DNA from: DASQDT01 sp036380435 | GTDB lineage: Bacteria; Acidobacteriota; Blastocatellia; Pyrinomonadales; Pyrinomonadaceae | Assembly: GCA_036380435.1 (NCBI GenBank) | Contig: DASVES010000523.1 | Span: forward strand, 1 to 11,675 | Length of the DNA: 11,675 nt | Reading direction: 5' to 3' | In this document: positions 1 to 7,581 of the stretch, piece after piece | Position numbering within the stretch: the stretch's first letter is position 1 | How the letters are laid out: the number at the start of each line of letters is the position of its first letter | The notes under the pieces: generated by a model | Told to the model about the DNA's origin: nothing | Seen by the model: the letters and a program-made list of their open reading frames with translations, nothing else | The model's database searches: none | Translations under genes and position numbers: made by a program

Positions 1-929
1 TGGTAAACGGCATTCAAGTCATCGTCCGCCGGGGCGACCGATTCGACCTGAAGATGATTCTCCGTCACGAGCCGGTTGAGCAGGAGGTAGAAGTCATCTG
101 GCCGGCGCGTCTTGACGAACAGCCCGTGCCGGTCGTTGTGGATGCGCGCCTCGATGGTGTGCTCGTGCTCGAAGAGGCGCGCGGCTAAAACTTGCGGGCG
201 GTCGCAGCGCACGAGGATTTGCATCGGGTGCTCCTCGATCTCGTCGCGCACGCCGTGCACGTCGCCCTCCGCGACGACGTAGCCGTTGTGCATCAGCACC
301 ACGCTGTCAGACATCATGTCAACTTCGTGCAGGATGTGACTTGAGATGACGAGGTACAAGCCTTCCGCCGCGAGCGACTGAAACAAGCGGATGATCTCGG
401 CGCGCGCCATCGGGTCGAGTCCGTTCAACGGCTCGTCGAGGATGAGCACGGAAGGGTTATGGGCAATCGACTGCGCGAGCCGGATGCGCTGCCTCATACC
501 TTTGCTGTAGCCCGCCACCTTGCGTTCGGACGCATCCTGCATCGACACGCGTTCGAGCGCCGCCTGCGTTAAATCCCGCACCTCGCCTCGCGTGTAGCCG
601 TGAACGCTCAGGTAGAACTCGATGAACTCGCGCCCCGTCATGCCGCGCGGGAAGGAATCGAACTGCGAGCAGTAGCCGACTTTGCGGAAGAGTTTTTCCG
701 GGTCGTGCGGGCTTGTGCCGAGCACGCTGATCGTCCCGCGCGTCGGTCGCAGCAGCCCCGTCATCAGGTTCATCAGCGTCGTCTTGCCTGAACCGTTCGG
801 GCCGACGAGGCTCGTGATGCCCGGCGCGATGGAGAGGTTGACGCGGTTGACGCCGAGTATCTCACCGTAGAATTTTGAGACGCCCTCGAAGACGATCATC
901 TCCTCGGCGTTCGTTGTCCGTATCGTCAT
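1..929 (-). CDS. ABC transporter ATP-binding protein (3' end cut by window edge)
   Basis: This is the ATPase subunit of an ABC-2 type exporter. It would hydrolyse ATP in the cytoplasm to drive a membrane permease. About 309 codons are present, so little of the C terminus is missing. The translation shows a Walker [10 protein letters not shown] near residues 43-51, a Q-loop glutamine in GYCSQFDSF, a signature YSKGMRQR, a Walker [14 protein letters not shown] and a switch histidine in [10 protein letters not shown]. All catalytic elements are intact. The YSKGM form of the signature is usual in ABC-2 exporters. The ATG overlaps the stop of the upstream permease gene by 4 bases (ATGA), which implies translational coupling. 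The roughly 90 residues after the ATPase core in the window fit the accessory C-terminal region common in this subfamily. The substrate cannot be read from the sequence. A second permease gene may lie beyond the left edge. Confidence 0.93.
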   Translation of the reverse strand, partial: MTIRTTNAEEMIVFEGVSKFYGEILGVNRVNLSIAPGITSLVGPNGSGKTTLMNLMTGLLRPTRGTISVLGTSPHDPEKLFRKVGYCSQFDSFPRGMTGREFIEFYLSVHGYTRGEVRDLTQAALERVSMQDASERKVAGYSKGMRQRIRLAQSIAHNPSVLILDEPLNGLDPMARAEIIRLFQSLAAEGLYLVISSHILHEVDMMSDSVVLMHNGYVVAEGDVHGVRDEIEEHPMQILVRCDRPQVLAARLFEHEHTIEARIHNDRHGLFVKTRRPDDFYLLLNRLVTENHLQVESVAPADDDLNAVY

Positions 930-1846
930 TTGATCACTTCGTAAGCTCGGACTTTGCGCGAGAGCAGCCAGAGGCAGGCGAGGCAGACCAGAGCGATCAC
1001 CAGCCAGCAGGCCCACAGCGGCGGCTCGCGCAACACGACGTTGGTGAAGCTCCGGCCCCAGGCGTCCTCGATGTTAAAGCTGCCTATCTCCCGCGTGAAG
1101 TGGCCGAAGAGCCCGCGCCAGATCTTCTTCATCAAGGACGCGGGGCTGATCAGGTGTCCGAGGCGCGTGTGGAAAAGTTCGTTGACGATCTCGCCGAGGG
1201 CGGACGGGATGAAGAACAATCCGAGCAGCGCGCCGCTCGCCACGACGCGCCAACGCACCCACGCCGAGAGCGCCAGCGCAAGCAGCGAGAGCAGCACGAT
1301 CCACGTCATGCTCCCGACGAAGATCGCCCCCGCAATCCGCGAATTCGACACGATCCAGCGCGCGCCTTCGAGATACGCTTGCAGGAGAAAGAGCAGGAGT
1401 CCCGGCACCCACGTCACAAGCGACAGCAAAACAATGAGCACCGTCATCTTGCCGAGCACGTATTCGGCGCGCGAGAACGGGCGGCACAGGTAGAGCGGCA
1501 AGCCGTTATTCGCCAGATCGCGCGAGACGAGCACGGGGCCGACGAGCACCGTGAGGATGAAGGCGAACCAGCACTGAACTTCGACGAAGTACTGGAAGAA
1601 CGATGCGTTGATCGGCAACAACTCGCGCAAGTCAATTTGCAGGAGCGCGATGGCATTCGAGTTATGATGTAAGTAGATCAGGATCGCCGCGACGAGCGGG
1701 TAGATGAAGCACAGGCAGAAGATCGCGGTCAAGAGCTTCGAGCCGAACACGTCGCGCAGCGCGTATCGCGGCAGGACGAGAAAGCGCGACCACTCCGGCG
1801 TGAGCTTGTCTTCGTACCGCCCGTAGGTGTTTTCATATACGGCCAT
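926..1846 (-). CDS. ABC-2 type transporter permease
   Basis: This 306-residue membrane protein is the probable transmembrane partner of the flanking ATPases. I see six hydrophobic segments, at about residues 38-59, 92-108, 134-156, 171-196, 201-222 and 276-295. This is the topology expected of ABC-2 permeases. Between segments 2 and 3 is [12 protein letters not shown] (122-133), which matches the conserved motif seen in many ABC-2 permeases (R-P-x-S-R-x-E-Y). No signal peptide or extracytoplasmic enzyme domain is evident, although about 50 mostly polar residues (223-275) lie between segments 5 and 6. The start is well supported: AGGAGG sits 8 bases before the ATG, inside the end of the upstream ATPase gene, which overlaps by 14 bases. 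The stop overlaps the next ATPase start (ATGA). The protein is probably an exporter component, but the substrate is unknown. Confidence 0.9.
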   Translation of the reverse strand: MAVYENTYGRYEDKLTPEWSRFLVLPRYALRDVFGSKLLTAIFCLCFIYPLVAAILIYLHHNSNAIALLQIDLRELLPINASFFQYFVEVQCWFAFILTVLVGPVLVSRDLANNGLPLYLCRPFSRAEYVLGKMTVLIVLLSLVTWVPGLLLFLLQAYLEGARWIVSNSRIAGAIFVGSMTWIVLLSLLALALSAWVRWRVVASGALLGLFFIPSALGEIVNELFHTRLGHLISPASLMKKIWRGLFGHFTREIGSFNIEDAWGRSFTNVVLREPPLWACWLVIALVCLACLWLLSRKVRAYEVIK

Positions 1847-2795
1847 CTCCGTTCCCTCCTTTGGCCGCGCCGTTCTCTTCGCCTTCCATCGCCTTGAGAA
1901 AAATGTCTTCGAGCGAATCGCGCTTGTAGTTCAAGCGGCGAATCTGAATCTGCCGCTCGAAGGCTAAACGATAAAGATCGTCGATCTCCACGTCGTCCTG
2001 CATCACGAGTTTGATGCGCCGCTCGCCGGAGAGCGCGTACTCGCAGCCTAATCCGCCGATGGCTTCGGCGAACGCCGCGCGGTCGCCTCCGCGCGTCTCC
2101 AGTTCGATAAACCTGCGGTTCGCTTTGCGCTCTTCATCAAGGTTGCAGTTGGCGGCAATGCGCCCGTCCTTCAAGATGAGAATTTCGTCGCAGCATTCCT
2201 CAACGTCGCGCAACAGATGTGACGAGAGCAGGATGCGCGCCCGGCCGCTGTCGCGTATCTCCTGTATCAGGCGGATCATGCGCGCCCGCGTCGGCGGGTC
2301 AAGCCCGTTCGTCGGCTCGTCCAAAATGATCAAACGCGGCCCGTGCACGATAGCTTGCGCGAGTTTAGCGAGTTGCTTCATGCCGAGCGAATAGGTGTCC
2401 ACCGAGCGGTAGCGCGCCTCGCCCAGGCCCACGTAGAAGAGGGCTTCGTGCGCGCGTTCGAGCGCCGCTTTGGAAGGGACGCCGGAGAGTTCGGCCATCA
2501 GTCGGACAAAGCGAACGCAAGACATTTTGGCGATGAACGAATCGCGCTCCGGCATGTAGCCGACGGCGGCGCGGAGGCTCTTGGCGTTCGTGGCGATGTC
2601 TTCTCCGAGGATGCGTACCGTGCCGGAGCTGGGCGCGTGAAAGCCGAGCAGCGTGTGGATGAGCGTCGTCTTGCCCGCGCCGTTCGGGCCGAGCAGACCG
2701 ACGGCGCGACCCTTGACCGACCCGCTTAAATCCTTCAGGATCGCTCGCCTGCCGAACGTGACACTTAAACCGTTGAGTTCGATAACAGGGTTCAT
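1833..2795 (-). CDS. ABC transporter ATP-binding protein, first gene of the ABC operon
   Basis: This 320-residue ATPase belongs to the ABC-2 export subfamily. It has Walker [13 protein letters not shown] at 33-44, signature YSLGMKQ at 135-141, Walker [14 protein letters not shown] at 155-167 and switch histidine H193 in LLSSHLLRD. The Q-loop position reads GYMPERDSF, with glutamate instead of glutamine; this is common in ABC-2 ATPases and does not suggest inactivity. After the core there is a C-terminal region of roughly 110 residues ending in a Gly/Glu-rich tail that overlaps the permease start by 14 bases. The N terminus ([11 protein letters not shown] soon after Met1) fits the family, so the ATG is probably right, although no Shine-Dalgarno lies at the normal distance. 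The nearest GGGAG is 12 bases upstream, inside a hairpin. The gene differs clearly from the second ATPase at the left edge, so the transporter may use two different nucleotide-binding subunits. Confidence 0.93.
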   Translation of the reverse strand: MNPVIELNGLSVTFGRRAILKDLSGSVKGRAVGLLGPNGAGKTTLIHTLLGFHAPSSGTVRILGEDIATNAKSLRAAVGYMPERDSFIAKMSCVRFVRLMAELSGVPSKAALERAHEALFYVGLGEARYRSVDTYSLGMKQLAKLAQAIVHGPRLIILDEPTNGLDPPTRARMIRLIQEIRDSGRARILLSSHLLRDVEECCDEILILKDGRIAANCNLDEERKANRRFIELETRGGDRAAFAEAIGGLGCEYALSGERRIKLVMQDDVEIDDLYRLAFERQIQIRRLNYKRDSLEDIFLKAMEGEENGAAKGGNGDGRI

Positions 2796-2806
2796 AAGCT
2801 GATGAG

Positions 2807-2835
2807 ACTCCCTACGATCTCAAGCGTAAGGGAGT
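2807..2835 (-). promoter_or_regulatory. Leader hairpin containing the only SD-like sequence of the first ABC gene
   Basis: On the minus strand ACTCCCTTACG pairs with CGTAGGGAGT across an 8-base loop. This gives ten base pairs with one bulged T. The 3' arm carries AGGGAG, the only purine-rich ribosome-binding-like sequence before the ABC ATPase start, and it ends 12 bases before the ATG. Pairing would hide it, so the hairpin could limit translation of the operon. The structure is seen directly; the regulatory role is inference. Confidence 0.4.
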
Positions 2836-2849
2836 TTACATAAAATTGT

Positions 2850-2877
2850 GCGGGCAGAGGACTCATCCTCTGCCCGC
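2850..2877. repeat. Perfect 12-bp palindrome, copy 1 of a similar pair
   Basis: GCGGGCAGAGGA is followed by a CTCA loop and its exact reverse complement. It lies in the gap between the anti-sigma gene and the ABC operon and resembles the palindrome at 2894-2923 in stem sequence and in the CTC loop core. No strong T-run follows on either strand, so a simple intrinsic terminator is unlikely. It may instead be a REP-like dispersed palindrome or a processing or stability element. Confidence 0.6.
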
Positions 2878-2893
2878 GCGGTTCGCTGTTAAA

Positions 2894-2923
2894 GCAGGCA
2901 GGGGAACTCGGTCCCCTGCCTGT
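2894..2923. repeat. 11-bp palindrome, copy 2 of the pair
   Basis: CAGGCAGGGGA, a 6-base ACTCGG loop and TCCCCTGCCTG form a perfect 11-bp stem, extended by an end G-T wobble. It begins about 34 bases after the anti-sigma stop on the minus strand. The centre lies 45 bases from that of the first palindrome, and the two share GGCAGRGGA, a CTC loop core and TCCYCTGCC. It may act as a weak terminator of the sigma/anti-sigma transcript, since only TTT follows on the minus strand. It may equally be a mobile REP-like unit. Confidence 0.6.
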
Positions 2924-2956
2924 ACCCCCTTGATCATCGCCCAGAGTTTCCCGACT

Positions 2957-5668
2957 TCAACGCTTCTGCTCGTCCTTCTCGCCCATCGCGTTCATCAGGA
3001 TGTTTTGCATCGCAAAGGCGTTCGGCAGACCGAGCAGGCTGTCGGGGCTTAACCCGAACGGCCCGCCTTCGGTGTTCGCCGCGAGCGTGATGCGGTCGCC
3101 CTGCGCGTAAGCGTAGGCCAGAGTCGGCGGCATCTCGGCGGCGGCGGCGAGCGCCCCGCGCTGACTCTCAGGCGCGTTCTCCGCCAGCGGGCGAAGGGCG
3201 GGCGCGAGGTTGTGGTAGAGAATCGCGGAGAAGTTAGCGTTACCGTCCTCCGGCATCGTCTCTCGGAAGCGCGGCGAACGCAAGAGGGTGTTGCCGGATT
3301 CGCGGTACTTCAAGGCGCGATCCAGCAGCGCGCGGCCCGGGGTGACGACGAGGTAGCCGTTCACAAAGGTGTAGTTCACCTCTAGTCCGAAGTCGGCCGA
3401 ACGCAGGGTGTAAATCGTGCGTCCGCCCTCGGTCGTGTTCTCCCAGCGCAATCCGCCCTTGCCGCTCAGCGCCACCAAAACGTTCAGCTTCTCGACCACG
3501 CGCTCAAGCGACCCCTGCAAGTGCGCTTGATCGTTCACCTCAAGGATCATCTTCCAGGAGGGGTTCGGGAGCACGGGGCCGTCGATGGCGAAGGCGAACT
3601 CGCCGCCCAGCGGCGCGGCCAGGTCGCGCCGGATGTCGATTCCCTGCTGCGCTTCAATCTCGCGCAGTTGGCGGCGCAGATCGGGCTGCACGGTTTCCAG
3701 GAAGCCGAGCAGATCGTCAACCAGCAACGCGGGTTCTTTGACGACGAAGGCGGTCGCCACGTTCGCGTCCGGCGAGATGAACTCAAGCGAGCCCATCGCC
3801 CCCGGCGCGGCGAGCCACGAGGCGATCCCGCGGCGCGGCTCGCTGAAGGTGAGCACGGCGCGGCTCTGCGTCTTCTCGTTCAAATCCTTCTGCTCGACGA
3901 CGAGGTGTTTCAGGCTCATCAGTCCGAGCTGGCGGAAGCCCTCGACGCGCGCTGCGCCGCCCGGCTCATTGCCGTCCTCGCGCGCGGCCTCACCGACGAG
4001 TTTTTCCAGGTTGGCGGCGACCACCAGCCCCGCGCCCTCGCGGTAGATTTCAGCAAGACGCGCGTGGAAGGACGTTCCCACGAAGCGGTTCGCGCCGGTG
4101 TTGTTGAGCGTCGTCGCAAGCTGACGCAAATTTTCAATCTGCGGCGACGCGGCGAAAAGGTCGTTGCGAACCCAGATGAAGAGTTCATCTTTTCCGGGAG
4201 CGGCGTTCGATTGTGTGGCGGCCGCGAGCGGATCGTCAACTATGCGAATCGACGCACCGTTCCTGCCCTCGCGGGCGAACTGGGCGGCCTGCCCTTCAAG
4301 GTACGGGCGGAAGCCGGCCGCGTTCTTCAACTCACCGAGAACAAGGAGGTTGCCCGGCTCGTTTTTCGCATTCAGGCCCGCGCTGACGACGATCTCGTCG
4401 CCGAGGTACGAGCCGAACTCGCGCACGCGTTCAATGATCCGATCAGCCCCCGGGCCTTGCCCTTCGCGCCCTTCGTTTTTCCACCACTCTTTGAGCGCGG
4501 GATTCTGGTTGATGCGCTCCTGCATGATGCGGTGTGAGTCGGCGAGTCTCTGGCTGAGATTTGGGAGCGCGGCGTAAAGGACAGTGCCTTCGGGCACGAG
4601 GTCGAGGAAGCGCGAGGTGTAGCGCACGCCGGGGCGCGGAACTCTCGCGTTAAGGTCCTGCCGCAGCCTCGTCAACTCCGCGGCGAGCTGCGTGTAGCGC
4701 GCGGCGTTGCGGCTCCAGGCAACTTCGTGCGTGAGCGGGACGGCTTCGAGGCGCGCGTTGGTCGTCACCTGATCGCCGGGATGCAATACATCGTCTTTGC
4801 CGGCATGGTTGACATGCACTTCGCCTTCGACGACCGAGACGCGCGACCCCTTCGTGCCGCTGCCGACGAAGAAGATCGTGCCCGTCACGGAGACGAGCGA
4901 ATCCGGCGTGGCGACGTAGAGATGGCCTTCGCGCTGCTTCGCCGCCTCGACCGCCACGTCGCCGCGTTCGAGTTTGACGGTGACGCCCTTCATGTTCTCG
5001 GTGATCGACACCTCGCTGCGCTCGCGCATCTCGACGAGCGATCCGTCCGCGAGGCGCAACACGGCGTTTGAATCTTTGGACGTTCGCACGCGCTCGCCCT
5101 TCTGAATCTGTTCGCCCGTGCGGAGCGCGCGGCTCTCCGTTTCGGAAACGCGATAAAGATCGCCGTCCGCGCTCTCGACGGTTGCGGCGAGCGCACTGCC
5201 GGAGAGATCGAGGCGCTCGACGAAGAAGAGCGCGGCGAGTCCGAAGCACAGCAGCAGACCGGCGGCGATGCTCCAGCGCCACACCGGGGCGAACGACGTC
5301 TGCTTCGTCGGCGCGGATTTAACTTGCGCCGCGACTTGCGGCGCGCCCGTGCGCGCCGACTTCAAAGCCTTGCGGCAAGGGATGCACTCGTGCCTGTGAT
5401 CTTCGAGCAGCAGAGCGCGCGCCGGCGAAAGCTCTCCGCGAAGGTAAGAAGGGATGAGCGATTGGTAGTCGGCGCAGCCGCCAATAGATTCGGCGGCGGC
5501 GACGGCGGCCGGGGAGTCAATCAACTTCTCGCCCGCCGCTTGCTCGGAGACGCGCGCCCAGACGCGCGAGGCCGCCGTCTTCATCGCCGACTGATCGACG
5601 CGCTCGTCGCGGATGCCGGTCACACCTTTGTCTAACATGTCGTTAAGCTCTTTTCTGTTGCGCTTCAT
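2957..5668 (-). CDS. Large anti-sigma-like membrane protein: zinc finger, TM helix, FecR domain, long C-terminal domain
   Basis: This 903-residue protein is probably the anti-sigma partner of the adjoining ECF sigma factor. Residues 65-98 hold C65, H91, C95 and C98, with the H-x3-C-x2-C spacing of the zinc-binding anti-sigma (ZAS/HC2) fold. One transmembrane helix follows at about 131-150. Residues about 180-290 form a FecR-like domain ([39 protein letters not shown]), which would lie outside the inner membrane. The rest, about 350-890, is a long region with motifs such as [14 protein letters not shown] and [10 protein letters not shown]. It resembles DUF3352-type proteins of unknown function; that match is from memory and tentative. 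A typical ZAS anti-sigma factor is only 100-300 residues, so the extension is unusual. The ATG overlaps the sigma stop by 4 bases, with GGAG 8 bases upstream. Regulated release of the sigma factor by an envelope signal is inferred. Confidence 0.85.
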   Translation of the reverse strand: MKRNRKELNDMLDKGVTGIRDERVDQSAMKTAASRVWARVSEQAAGEKLIDSPAAVAAAESIGGCADYQSLIPSYLRGELSPARALLLEDHRHECIPCRKALKSARTGAPQVAAQVKSAPTKQTSFAPVWRWSIAAGLLLCFGLAALFFVERLDLSGSALAATVESADGDLYRVSETESRALRTGEQIQKGERVRTSKDSNAVLRLADGSLVEMRERSEVSITENMKGVTVKLERGDVAVEAAKQREGHLYVATPDSLVSVTGTIFFVGSGTKGSRVSVVEGEVHVNHAGKDDVLHPGDQVTTNARLEAVPLTHEVAWSRNAARYTQLAAELTRLRQDLNARVPRPGVRYTSRFLDLVPEGTVLYAALPNLSQRLADSHRIMQERINQNPALKEWWKNEGREGQGPGADRIIERVREFGSYLGDEIVVSAGLNAKNEPGNLLVLGELKNAAGFRPYLEGQAAQFAREGRNGASIRIVDDPLAAATQSNAAPGKDELFIWVRNDLFAASPQIENLRQLATTLNNTGANRFVGTSFHARLAEIYREGAGLVVAANLEKLVGEAAREDGNEPGGAARVEGFRQLGLMSLKHLVVEQKDLNEKTQSRAVLTFSEPRRGIASWLAAPGAMGSLEFISPDANVATAFVVKEPALLVDDLLGFLETVQPDLRRQLREIEAQQGIDIRRDLAAPLGGEFAFAIDGPVLPNPSWKMILEVNDQAHLQGSLERVVEKLNVLVALSGKGGLRWENTTEGGRTIYTLRSADFGLEVNYTFVNGYLVVTPGRALLDRALKYRESGNTLLRSPRFRETMPEDGNANFSAILYHNLAPALRPLAENAPESQRGALAAAAEMPPTLAYAYAQGDRITLAANTEGGPFGLSPDSLLGLPNAFAMQNILMNAMGEKDEQKR

Positions 5669-6237
5669 GATTGTTTCTCCAAAAACTGTCCAATCTCACG
5701 GCGAAGGCGCGTGCGCGCGCGGTGGAGTGTGACGGCGACGACCATCGGCGAAGTGCCGAGAAGTTCGGCGATTTTGTTGTTGTCGTAGCCTTCGAGGTAG
5801 CGCAGCGCGAAGACGTTCGCGGCGCGCTCGCCGAGTTTCGCAATCGCATGGCGCAAGAGCGCGCGCAACTCGCGGTCGACGTGCTCCTCCTCCGGGCTGA
5901 AGTTCGGGTCGTTCAACTCCTGCGCGGATTCCATCGAATCGAACGAAACCAGACGCGCGCGCCCGCGCTTGCGCACAAGGTCGAGCGCGGCGTTGACGGC
6001 GGCGCGGTGCAGGTAACCCCCCGGACTCGGCGCGAGATCAGGCGTCCCGGCGTTCGAGGCCAGACGTAAAAAGATCGTCTGGAGGACGTCCTCCGCGTCC
6101 GTGGCACTTCCCGTAATGCGATACGCGGCGCGGAAAACCTGCTCGTGGTGATCGCGGAAGAGTCTCTCAAGTTCGCCCGCCCCCTCCGCTGCGGGGACGG
6201 CCCTTAAGCGGGTCGTAGTAGCTGCATTTGATTGCAA
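5665..6237 (-). CDS. ECF-type RNA polymerase sigma factor (sigma-70 family)
   Basis: This is a two-domain extracytoplasmic-function sigma factor that would direct RNA polymerase to a small regulon. With the TTG start it has 190 residues, normal for the family. Region 2 spans about 22-92 and includes the conserved [13 protein letters not shown] (47-59). Region 4 spans about 124-180, with an [10 protein letters not shown] helix-turn-helix and the LHRARTRLR segment typical of ECF proteins. The frame is open back to a GTG at 6300 and an ATG at 6267, but neither has a good ribosome binding site. TTG at 6237 has AAGGAG 6 bases upstream (6244-6249) and begins just before the conserved part, so I chose it; the ATG remains possible. 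The stop overlaps the anti-sigma start (ATGA), the classic coupling of a sigma/anti-sigma pair. No convincing promoter was found upstream, although autoregulation is common in the family. Confidence 0.9.
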   Translation of the reverse strand: MQSNAATTTRLRAVPAAEGAGELERLFRDHHEQVFRAAYRITGSATDAEDVLQTIFLRLASNAGTPDLAPSPGGYLHRAAVNAALDLVRKRGRARLVSFDSMESAQELNDPNFSPEEEHVDRELRALLRHAIAKLGERAANVFALRYLEGYDNNKIAELLGTSPMVVAVTLHRARTRLRREIGQFLEKQS

Positions 6238-6336
6238 ATCGTTCTCCTTCACACCGTCACTACGCATATAACGCGCCCCGCAGCGGATTATTAACAACAC
6301 TGAAAAATTTATTTTCGTGCTTCGTAAAGAACATGA

Positions 6337-6624
6337 ACGCCGACGGCGTCACCCAAAGGCGCCGAAACGGCCGGGGCCAGGGCGCCGGCCGCGAGCGCCG
6401 ACGGCGCCGGCGCGGCGGGACTGGACGTGAACGGCAAGGCGGGACTGTTCGTCAGCGAGAGCACCGGCGAGCCGCTGCGCCTGATTGCGAACAAGGGCGA
6501 GCTACGCATCCCCGGCGCACGCTCCGCCCTCATGGCGGTAACCAAGCACCGTTTCCGCCATCCGCGCGGCGATTTGTTTTTCATGTCGCAGGACGAGTTC
6601 GAGTTGAACTTCCTACCACAAATG
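6337..6624 (+). pseudogene. Remnant of a lost gene's 3' part (serine hydrolase C-terminal-like)
   Basis: The only plus-strand stretch with protein-like content is in the frame after the TGA at 6334. It reads an Ala/Pro/Gly-rich stretch, then GKAGLFVSESTGEPLRLIAN and GDLFFMSQDEFELNFLPQ. This last part resembles, from memory, the small C-terminal beta domain that follows the catalytic domain in many beta-lactamase-like serine hydrolases of Acidobacteria. There is no credible start or catalytic domain, and the expected last 20-odd residues are missing. After 6624 the frame runs into the tRNA terminator and the antisense of the tRNA. I read it as a decayed fragment truncated at both ends. It could instead be a chance open frame in GC-rich DNA. 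Confidence 0.35.
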
Positions 6625-6650
6625 AAAACAGCAACCATTGCTGGTTGCTG
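6625..6650 (-). terminator. Intrinsic terminator of tRNA-Pro
   Basis: On the minus strand CAGCAACCA, a GCAA (GNRA-type) tetraloop and TGGTTGCTG form a perfect 9-bp stem followed directly by TTTT and then CATTT. It lies about 20 bases after the tRNA 3' end and should end the tRNA transcript before the sigma gene. Confidence 0.8.
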
Positions 6651-6668
6651 TAAATCGTTATATCTAAA

Positions 6669-6743
<75 letters not shown>

Positions 6744-6763
6744 TGCCTCAACTGTCGAGGAGC

Positions 6764-6793
6764 ATTCTAAGTGCGCCGCCTCGTTCCTGTCAA
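6764..6793 (-). promoter_or_regulatory. Sigma-70-type promoter of tRNA-Pro
   Basis: On the minus strand a perfect -35 TTGACA (6793-6788) is followed by an 18-base spacer and -10 TAGAAT (6769-6764), matching TATAAT at 5 of 6 positions. A start near 6757 would give a leader of about 14 bases before the tRNA. The -35 box overlaps the TGA stop codon of the DedA-family gene. Confidence 0.75.
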
Positions 6794-7491
6794 ACCTGTG
6801 CGTCGCCGGCCTCGCCCGCGCGCAGTTTCTTTTCCCGCCGCGCCTTCAGATACTCGATGACCGGCGGGAGCAATGACAACGCGACGACGACGATGACGAC
6901 CTTCTCGATGTGGTCTTCGAGTTTAATGCTGAAGGCGTTCTCGACCACCGTGCCGAGGAAGTAGCCGGCGAGGATCATGCTGAAGACCCACGCGAAGCCG
7001 CCGACGACGTTGTAGGCGAGGAAGCGCCGGTAGGGCATCTGCGCCGCGCCGGCCACGATGGGCGCGAAGGTGCGGACGATGGGCACGAAGCGCGCGATGA
7101 TGATGGTCTTTCCGCCGTACTTCTCGTAGAACTCGTGCGCCTTCTGCAAGTGGCTCGGGCGGAAGAGTAGCGACTTCTTGCGCGCGAAGAGACGCGGGCC
7201 AAGCTTGAGGCCCGAGTAGTAGCCGACGGCGTCGCCGACGACCGCCGCGATGAATAGGCTAAAAAGCAGGACAGCAACATTCAAACGGCCCGCGCGCGCC
7301 ACCAGTCCGGCGACGACGAGCAGCGAGTCGCCCGGCAGGAAGAAGCCGACGGCGAGGCCCGTCTCGGCGAAGATGATGAAGACCAGCCCCGCGTAGGTGA
7401 ACATCAACCCCTTCGTCGTCATGAAGTCGATGATGTTCTTCGGGTTGAGTAGTTCCCTGAGTTGATGAAATAGTTCTGTCAGTGATTCCAT
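6790..7491 (-). CDS. DedA-family (SNARE-associated/VTT) inner-membrane protein
   Basis: This 233-residue polytopic membrane protein belongs to the DedA family. Members support membrane homeostasis, and some translocate undecaprenyl phosphate or other lipids across the inner membrane. Family hallmarks are FAETGLAVGFFLPGDSLL (41-58), including E43 and the PGDSLL re-entrant motif, GDAVGYYSG (86-94), and RFVPIVRTFAPIVAG (134-148) with the functionally important arginines R134 and R140. Several hydrophobic helices cover about 28-95 and 135-210, and a basic tail follows. Length is normal (about 200-230). The ATG at 7491 has no Shine-Dalgarno; TTTTTAAT and a large inverted repeat come directly before it, so expression may depend on readthrough from pcm or on an undetected promoter. 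The exact lipid substrate cannot be told from sequence. Confidence 0.92.
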   Translation of the reverse strand: MESLTELFHQLRELLNPKNIIDFMTTKGLMFTYAGLVFIIFAETGLAVGFFLPGDSLLVVAGLVARAGRLNVAVLLFSLFIAAVVGDAVGYYSGLKLGPRLFARKKSLLFRPSHLQKAHEFYEKYGGKTIIIARFVPIVRTFAPIVAGAAQMPYRRFLAYNVVGGFAWVFSMILAGYFLGTVVENAFSIKLEDHIEKVVIVVVALSLLPPVIEYLKARREKKLRAGEAGDAQV

Positions 7492-7500
7492 ATTAAAAAC

Positions 7501-7581
7501 AGAGGTCAGAGGTTAGAGGTTAGAGGTCAGTGAAAGACGGATTGGTTTTTATTGACCTCTAACCTCTAGCCTCTGACCTCT
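7501..7581. repeat. 29-bp inverted repeat, each arm made of four 7-bp AGAGGTY units
   Basis: The left arm (7501-7529) reads AGAGGTC, AGAGGTT, AGAGGTT, AGAGGTC, A. The right arm (7553-7581) is its reverse complement except at one position (T7513 against G7569). A 23-base spacer separates the arms. The right arm overlaps the TAG stop of pcm, and the left arm ends 9 bases before the DedA gene. On the minus strand the hairpin is followed by G and TTTTT, so it could act as a terminator or attenuator between the two genes. Tandem heptads arranged as an inverted repeat also suggest a repeat family that expands by slippage. Confidence 0.85.

Noticed and set aside
875..1672. 265-codon plus-strand open frame
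   Set aside because: It is antisense to the permease gene and very rich in Arg, Glu and Gln, typical of a shadow frame.
2850..2923. Possible two-repeat CRISPR array
   Set aside because: The units are palindromes that differ in sequence, the interval between them is too short for a typical spacer, and there are only two.
3521..4537. 338-codon plus-strand open frame
   Set aside because: It is antisense to the anti-sigma gene, which has clear domains in its own frame; the plus-strand product shows no recognisable motif.
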